From the NCBI GenBank assembly GCA_046261635.1, contig JBHEOL010000212.1, positions 1 through 5,046 of the forward strand: a stretch of 5,046 nt of DNA, given 5' to 3'. Made by a program: the position numbers and the translations under genes. The DNA comes from JBHEPS01 sp046261635. GTDB lineage: Bacteria > Acidobacteriota > Thermoanaerobaculia > Gp7-AA8. The notes beneath the pieces are model-generated. The model was not told the origin of the DNA, did no database searches, and saw only the letters and a program-made list of their open reading frames with translations. Position 1 is the stretch's first letter. Every line of letters begins with the position of its first letter. Positions 4,953 through 5,046 of this stretch are shown here, piece by piece.

Positions 4953-5046
4953 ATGGAGAAGGGTGACCTCACCGAGGTACTCGAAGCGATCCGCCAGGAG
5001 AACGCGGCGGCGCACGCGGAGACGCGGCGGTACGTCGAAGTCGTTG
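4953..5046 (+). CDS. 5' end of a probable coiled-coil protein, cut by the window edge
   Basis: From ATG 4953 the frame is open to the last base and reads MEKGDLTEVLEAIRQENAAA, then HAETRRYVEVV. It is rich in Glu, Ala and Arg, with a heptad-like pattern suggesting a helix or coiled coil. AGGTGAG at 4937-4943, 9 nt upstream, could serve as the ribosome site. The same frame is open back to ATG 4809, which would overlap the lipoprotein by 17 nt. That ATG has no clear ribosome site, and the codons from 4826 to 4940 look less coding, so I prefer 4953 (ATG 4944 is another option). The gene follows the operon on the same strand after a gap of about 127 nt in which I see no convincing terminator or promoter. 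Function unknown. Confidence 0.5.
   Translation, partial: MEKGDLTEVLEAIRQENAAAHAETRRYVEVV

Noticed and set aside
1..5046. tRNA, rRNA, CRISPR array, riboswitch or transposase gene
   Set aside because: None was visible on reading both strands; the only repeats are the CCAACCTT clusters and the glycine-coding tracts.

Overview
The window is GC-rich bacterial DNA. A Sec signal peptide, a lipoprotein signal and secreted hydrolases point to a Gram-negative envelope, and I would guess an environmental phylum such as Myxococcota or Acidobacteriota. No rRNA, tRNA or marker gene allows a firmer assignment.

Left end (1-544, + strand): the tail of an unrecognised gene enters from outside the window. 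It runs into a small gene at 248-544 for a 98-residue conserved-looking hypothetical protein. The two reading frames overlap heavily, so either the upstream frame has lost its stop or a frameshift separates two parts of one gene.

Middle (545-1661): a compact minus-strand pair that looks like a toxin-antitoxin module. The first gene (1409 to 1183) encodes a small putative toxin of about 75 residues. The second (1186 to 683) encodes a protein with an N-terminal DUF2283-like domain and a C-terminal XRE-type helix-turn-helix. The original stop and start overlap as GTGA, and the second gene's ribosome site lies inside the first gene. The toxin reading frame appears to lack one base near its 3' end. 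A 13-bp palindrome overlapping a likely -10 box sits just before the toxin start and is a candidate autoregulatory operator. CCAACCTT motifs lie on both sides of the pair in inverted orientation (639-660 and 1461-1480), so the pair may be a small inserted cassette.

Right part (1662-4825, + strand): a tightly coupled three-gene operon whose products are all predicted to leave the cytoplasm. They are a permuted papain-like (YiiX/YaeF type) amidase or peptidase, a trypsin-like serine protease fused to a modular beta-strand/glycine-rich collagen-like region, and a lipoprotein of unknown family. Gaps are 9 nt and then a 4-nt overlap, and each gene has a clear Shine-Dalgarno. The set looks like one cell-envelope unit: two exported hydrolases, one with its own glycine-rich scaffold, plus a membrane-anchored partner. 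This operon, and the internal repeat logic of the middle protein, are the best candidates for something undescribed.

Right end (4826-5046): a short gap, then the start of a gene for a probable coiled-coil protein that runs off the window.
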